Shown: positions 61,673 to 64,000 of the stretch, in pieces
Layout of the letters: each line of letters begins with the position of its first letter
Position numbering within the stretch: position 1 is the first letter of the stretch
Assembly (NCBI GenBank): GCA_039640505.1
Contig: CP046865.1
Span: 2,099,501-2,163,500, forward strand
Direction of reading: 5' to 3'
Source of the DNA: Rhodobacteraceae bacterium Araon29
GTDB taxonomy: Bacteria > Pseudomonadota > Alphaproteobacteria > Rhodobacterales > Rhodobacteraceae
DNA: 64,000 bases
The notes under the pieces: model-generated
What the model was told of the DNA's origin: nothing
Seen by the model: the letters and a program-made list of their open reading frames with translations, nothing else
The model's database searches: none
Made by a program: the position numbers and the translations under genes

Positions 61673-63142
61673 TTAAGTGTTTTCAAATAAATCGCTGATC
61701 AATCGGTTCAGTGTCATCACACCCCATCCGGTTGCACCCGCCGGAGCATGGTCACTGTCGGATTTAATGTGCGCAACACCAGCAATGTCTATGTGCGCCC
61801 AAGGCGTGCTGTCTTTGACAAACCTTTGCAAAAACTGTGCGGCAGTGACGGATCCGGCCGGCCGGCCGCCAATATTGGCCATATCCGCAATTCTTGATTT
61901 GAGCAGCTTGTTGTATGGCTCGCCCAAAGGCATGCGCCAAGCGCCTTCGTTTTCGGACTTGGCAGCCCCAAGTAGTGCATCGCACAGCACGTCATCATTG
62001 GAAAAAACGCCAGCATTTTCATGCCCAAGACCGACAATGATTGCCCCGGTCAACGTGGCTAAATCAATCATCGCAACCGGATTAAAGCGCTCTTGTGCGT
62101 ACCACATCACATCACACAGAACCAAACGTCCTTCTGCATCTGTGTTCAGCACTTCGATGGTATCACCTTTCATTGAGGTGATCACATCACCTGGCCGGAT
62201 CGCTGTGCCAGAAGGCATGTTTTCAACCAATCCAACCAATCCAACCACATTTGCTTTTGCTTTGCGGCTGGCCAGGGCCATCATTGTTCCAGCCACAACA
62301 GCAGCGCCGCCCATATCCATTGTCATATCCTGCATGCCCGCACCGGGTTTAAGTGATATGCCGCCGGTATCAAAGACCACCCCTTTGCCAACCAGCGCAA
62401 AGGGCTGCTGATCAGGCGCACCACCATTCCACTGCATCACAACCACTTTCGATGGGCTGGCAGAGCCCTGCCCTACACCCAAAAGCGCCCGCATACCCAG
62501 ATCGGCCAGTTGTGCTTCGTCCAGCACCTCAACCTCGAGCCCCAAGGGCACAAGGTCCATTAGGCGTTCAGCAAACGTGGTCGTGGTTAGAACATTGGCT
62601 GGCTCATTCACTAAATCGCGCGTAAAAAACACAGCTTCAGTGATTGCTACGCTTGTTTCCAAAAGCGGCTTTAAAGTTTCCATTTTATTGTGGGAAAAAG
62701 TAACTTTGCCGAAACTCTTTTCATCTTTTTTAGATTTGTGCGCCAGAAAGTGATAGCTGCGCAATGTAATGCCTTGAAAGAAACTGTCCCCAAAGCGCAA
62801 AGCCCCCGCAAGAACCAACAACGTCTCTTCGCCGCGTAGCTTGGCCAAAGCAACGCCAGCGCGGCGGGCAGCAGTGCGATCAGCGCGTTTATCGAGCACC
62901 ACAAGGTCAATTGCTATGGCCTCAACTCCCGTGGGATAGGCCAAGGTGATTACCGTTCCCGATTTGCATTTATAGAACTCAGGATCCTGAGTGACACGCA
63001 GAACAGCACCTTTGGTCAATTTATTTAAGCGGCGTGTGATCTGATCAAGCCGTCCGTCTGGGGCTAGTATAGCTGCGACACGTCCACTTGCTTGAGACAT
63101 GCTATCTAAATTCGTTTCTAAAAATTCAAAATTTTCTGGCAT
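61673..63142 (-). CDS. pepA: Leucyl aminopeptidase
   Basis: A 489-residue M17 peptidase. The catalytic and dimetal residues are in VGKGVVFDTGGISLKPGAGM, DMGGAAVVAGTM and NTDAEGRLVLCD. It releases N-terminal amino acids; PepA can also bind DNA. It is divergent from lptF. Confidence 0.95.
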   Translation of the reverse strand: MPENFEFLETNLDSMSQASGRVAAILAPDGRLDQITRRLNKLTKGAVLRVTQDPEFYKCKSGTVITLAYPTGVEAIAIDLVVLDKRADRTAARRAGVALAKLRGEETLLVLAGALRFGDSFFQGITLRSYHFLAHKSKKDEKSFGKVTFSHNKMETLKPLLETSVAITEAVFFTRDLVNEPANVLTTTTFAERLMDLVPLGLEVEVLDEAQLADLGMRALLGVGQGSASPSKVVVMQWNGGAPDQQPFALVGKGVVFDTGGISLKPGAGMQDMTMDMGGAAVVAGTMMALASRKAKANVVGLVGLVENMPSGTAIRPGDVITSMKGDTIEVLNTDAEGRLVLCDVMWYAQERFNPVAMIDLATLTGAIIVGLGHENAGVFSNDDVLCDALLGAAKSENEGAWRMPLGEPYNKLLKSRIADMANIGGRPAGSVTAAQFLQRFVKDSTPWAHIDIAGVAHIKSDSDHAPAGATGWGVMTLNRLISDLFENT

Positions 63143-63275
63143 TGGTACTTTGGTCTCCTGGCCCTGGCTTTTTGACGATTTAGCGGCGATCCGCCATTAT
63201 TTTTAATATTCAGTTTTCCCCGGAAATTATTTGAGATAAACCATATCTAATAGAAAAAGACCACTGGGGATTTTT

Positions 63276-64000
63276 GTGTCAAGGTTCGACCGCTACCTAC
63301 TGCGCCAAATGTTGGTTGCCTTCGGGTTTTTTTCCCTAGTGTTAATCGCGATTTATTGGGTTAACCATGCAGTAATTTTATTTGATAGACTGATTACAAA
63401 TGGTCATTCTGCACTGGTATTTCTAGAGTTTTCTCTGCTTAGCCTACCAAATGTAATCCGTTTAATGCTGCCTTTATCGGCATTTGCAGCCACCATATAT
63501 GTCACCAACCGCCTTAGCACCGAAAGTGAACTGACAGTGATGCAGGCCACTGGGTTTAGCCCGTGGCGATTGGCACGACCATTTTTTGTTTTCGGATGTT
63601 TTGTTTTACTGCTCATTGCTTTGCTTACCCATTATCTTGTACCCTCAAGCCTTGCCCAACTTCGCCAGCGCGAACATGAAGTTTCGGCCAGTATTTCAGC
63701 GCGCCTGCTGCGCGAAGGAAGTTTTATACACCCGCAATCAGATGTGGCTTTTTACATTCGTGAAATCACAACAGAGGGCGAATTAAGAGATGTCTTTCTC
63801 TCGGATCGCCAAGCTCCGGATTCAGCCACCACATACACCGCAGAAAAAGCCTACCTCGTGCGCGAGGATGAAAAGACAACCATGATTATGGTAAACGGAC
63901 TGGCCCAAACTCTCGATTATGAAACCCAGTCACTCTCAACAACAATATTTCTAGATTTATCCTATGATATGAGTGCTTTGGTTGATCCAAACCAAGTTCT
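63276..64000 (+). CDS. lptF: LPS export permease LptF (cut by the window end)
   Basis: An open frame from a GTG at 63276 runs to the window edge without stop, 241 codons. It begins MSRFDRYLLRQMLVAFGFF and has the LptF pattern of three N-terminal helices, with PLSAFAATIYVTNRLSTESE and MQATGFSPWRLARPF between them. It is part of the LptBFG complex that moves LPS to the outer membrane. GGGGA lies 6 bp before the GTG. lptG presumably follows outside the window. Confidence 0.92.
   Translation, partial: MSRFDRYLLRQMLVAFGFFSLVLIAIYWVNHAVILFDRLITNGHSALVFLEFSLLSLPNVIRLMLPLSAFAATIYVTNRLSTESELTVMQATGFSPWRLARPFFVFGCFVLLLIALLTHYLVPSSLAQLRQREHEVSASISARLLREGSFIHPQSDVAFYIREITTEGELRDVFLSDRQAPDSATTYTAEKAYLVREDEKTTMIMVNGLAQTLDYETQSLSTTIFLDLSYDMSALVDPNQV

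Overview
The window looks like a chromosome segment from a marine alphaproteobacterium of the Roseobacter type (Rhodobacterales). The clues are the protein families and their order: the DUF1476 F1-ATPase inhibitor, a methionine synthase split over separate genes with a DUF1638 gene, rplM-rpsI, cimA-cysS, pepA-holC divergent from lptF, DctB/DctD, TAXI-TRAP transport and a green-type proteorhodopsin. Core genes have moderate GC; the accessory stretch at about 28.6-34.9 kb and parts of 46.5-52.1 kb are visibly more AT-rich. I ran no searches, so all family calls are by eye.

Layout: 0-6.9 kb holds tRNA-Leu, a YqaA/DsbB pair, an Lrp regulator facing arginase and ornithine cyclodeaminase (arginine to proline), and the DctB/DctD two-component pair. 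7-16.6 kb holds purine genes (purC-purS-purQ and purM-purN), a DUF1476 protein, the split methionine synthase block (homocysteine methyltransferase, corrinoid protein, DUF1638, interrupted by an oppositely oriented radical SAM gene), sufE, rnd and a tRNA with CAU anticodon. 17-19.8 kb is one RTX calcium-binding protein with internal tandem modules. 20-28.5 kb holds a gene remnant, a desaturase/aldo-keto reductase pair, an iron alcohol dehydrogenase, a secreted nuclease, an adenylate cyclase, an amidase, the proteorhodopsin and an SMR transporter.

28.6-34.9 kb is an accessory region. It starts with a regulator/membrane-protein pair that has two clear operators overlapping its promoter. It ends in an array of three one-gene units (sulfotransferase, GIY-YIG protein, methyltransferase), all on the minus strand, each bounded by a copy of the 3' end of rpsI. 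I regard this as the most unusual structure in the window: a cassette-like array built on the end of a ribosomal protein gene.

35-46.5 kb returns to mostly core genes: rpsI-rplM, a Tat-exported cyclase-family protein, two MFS transporters, an HNH protein, an esterase and DNA glycosylase pair, a TAXI-TRAP transporter and a squalene/phytoene-synthase-like protein. 46.5-52.2 kb is a second variable region. The 5' end of the synthase-like gene (A) and the 3' end of cimA (B) each occur twice, in the order A-B-A-B. A restriction-modification pair sits in the first A-B slot and a PIN-domain pair in the second. The last 12 kb (cimA, cysS, an aminotransferase, a TfoX-like gene, ndk, an ABC-F protein, MarC, an aspartic protease, holC, pepA, partial lptF) is ordinary housekeeping sequence.
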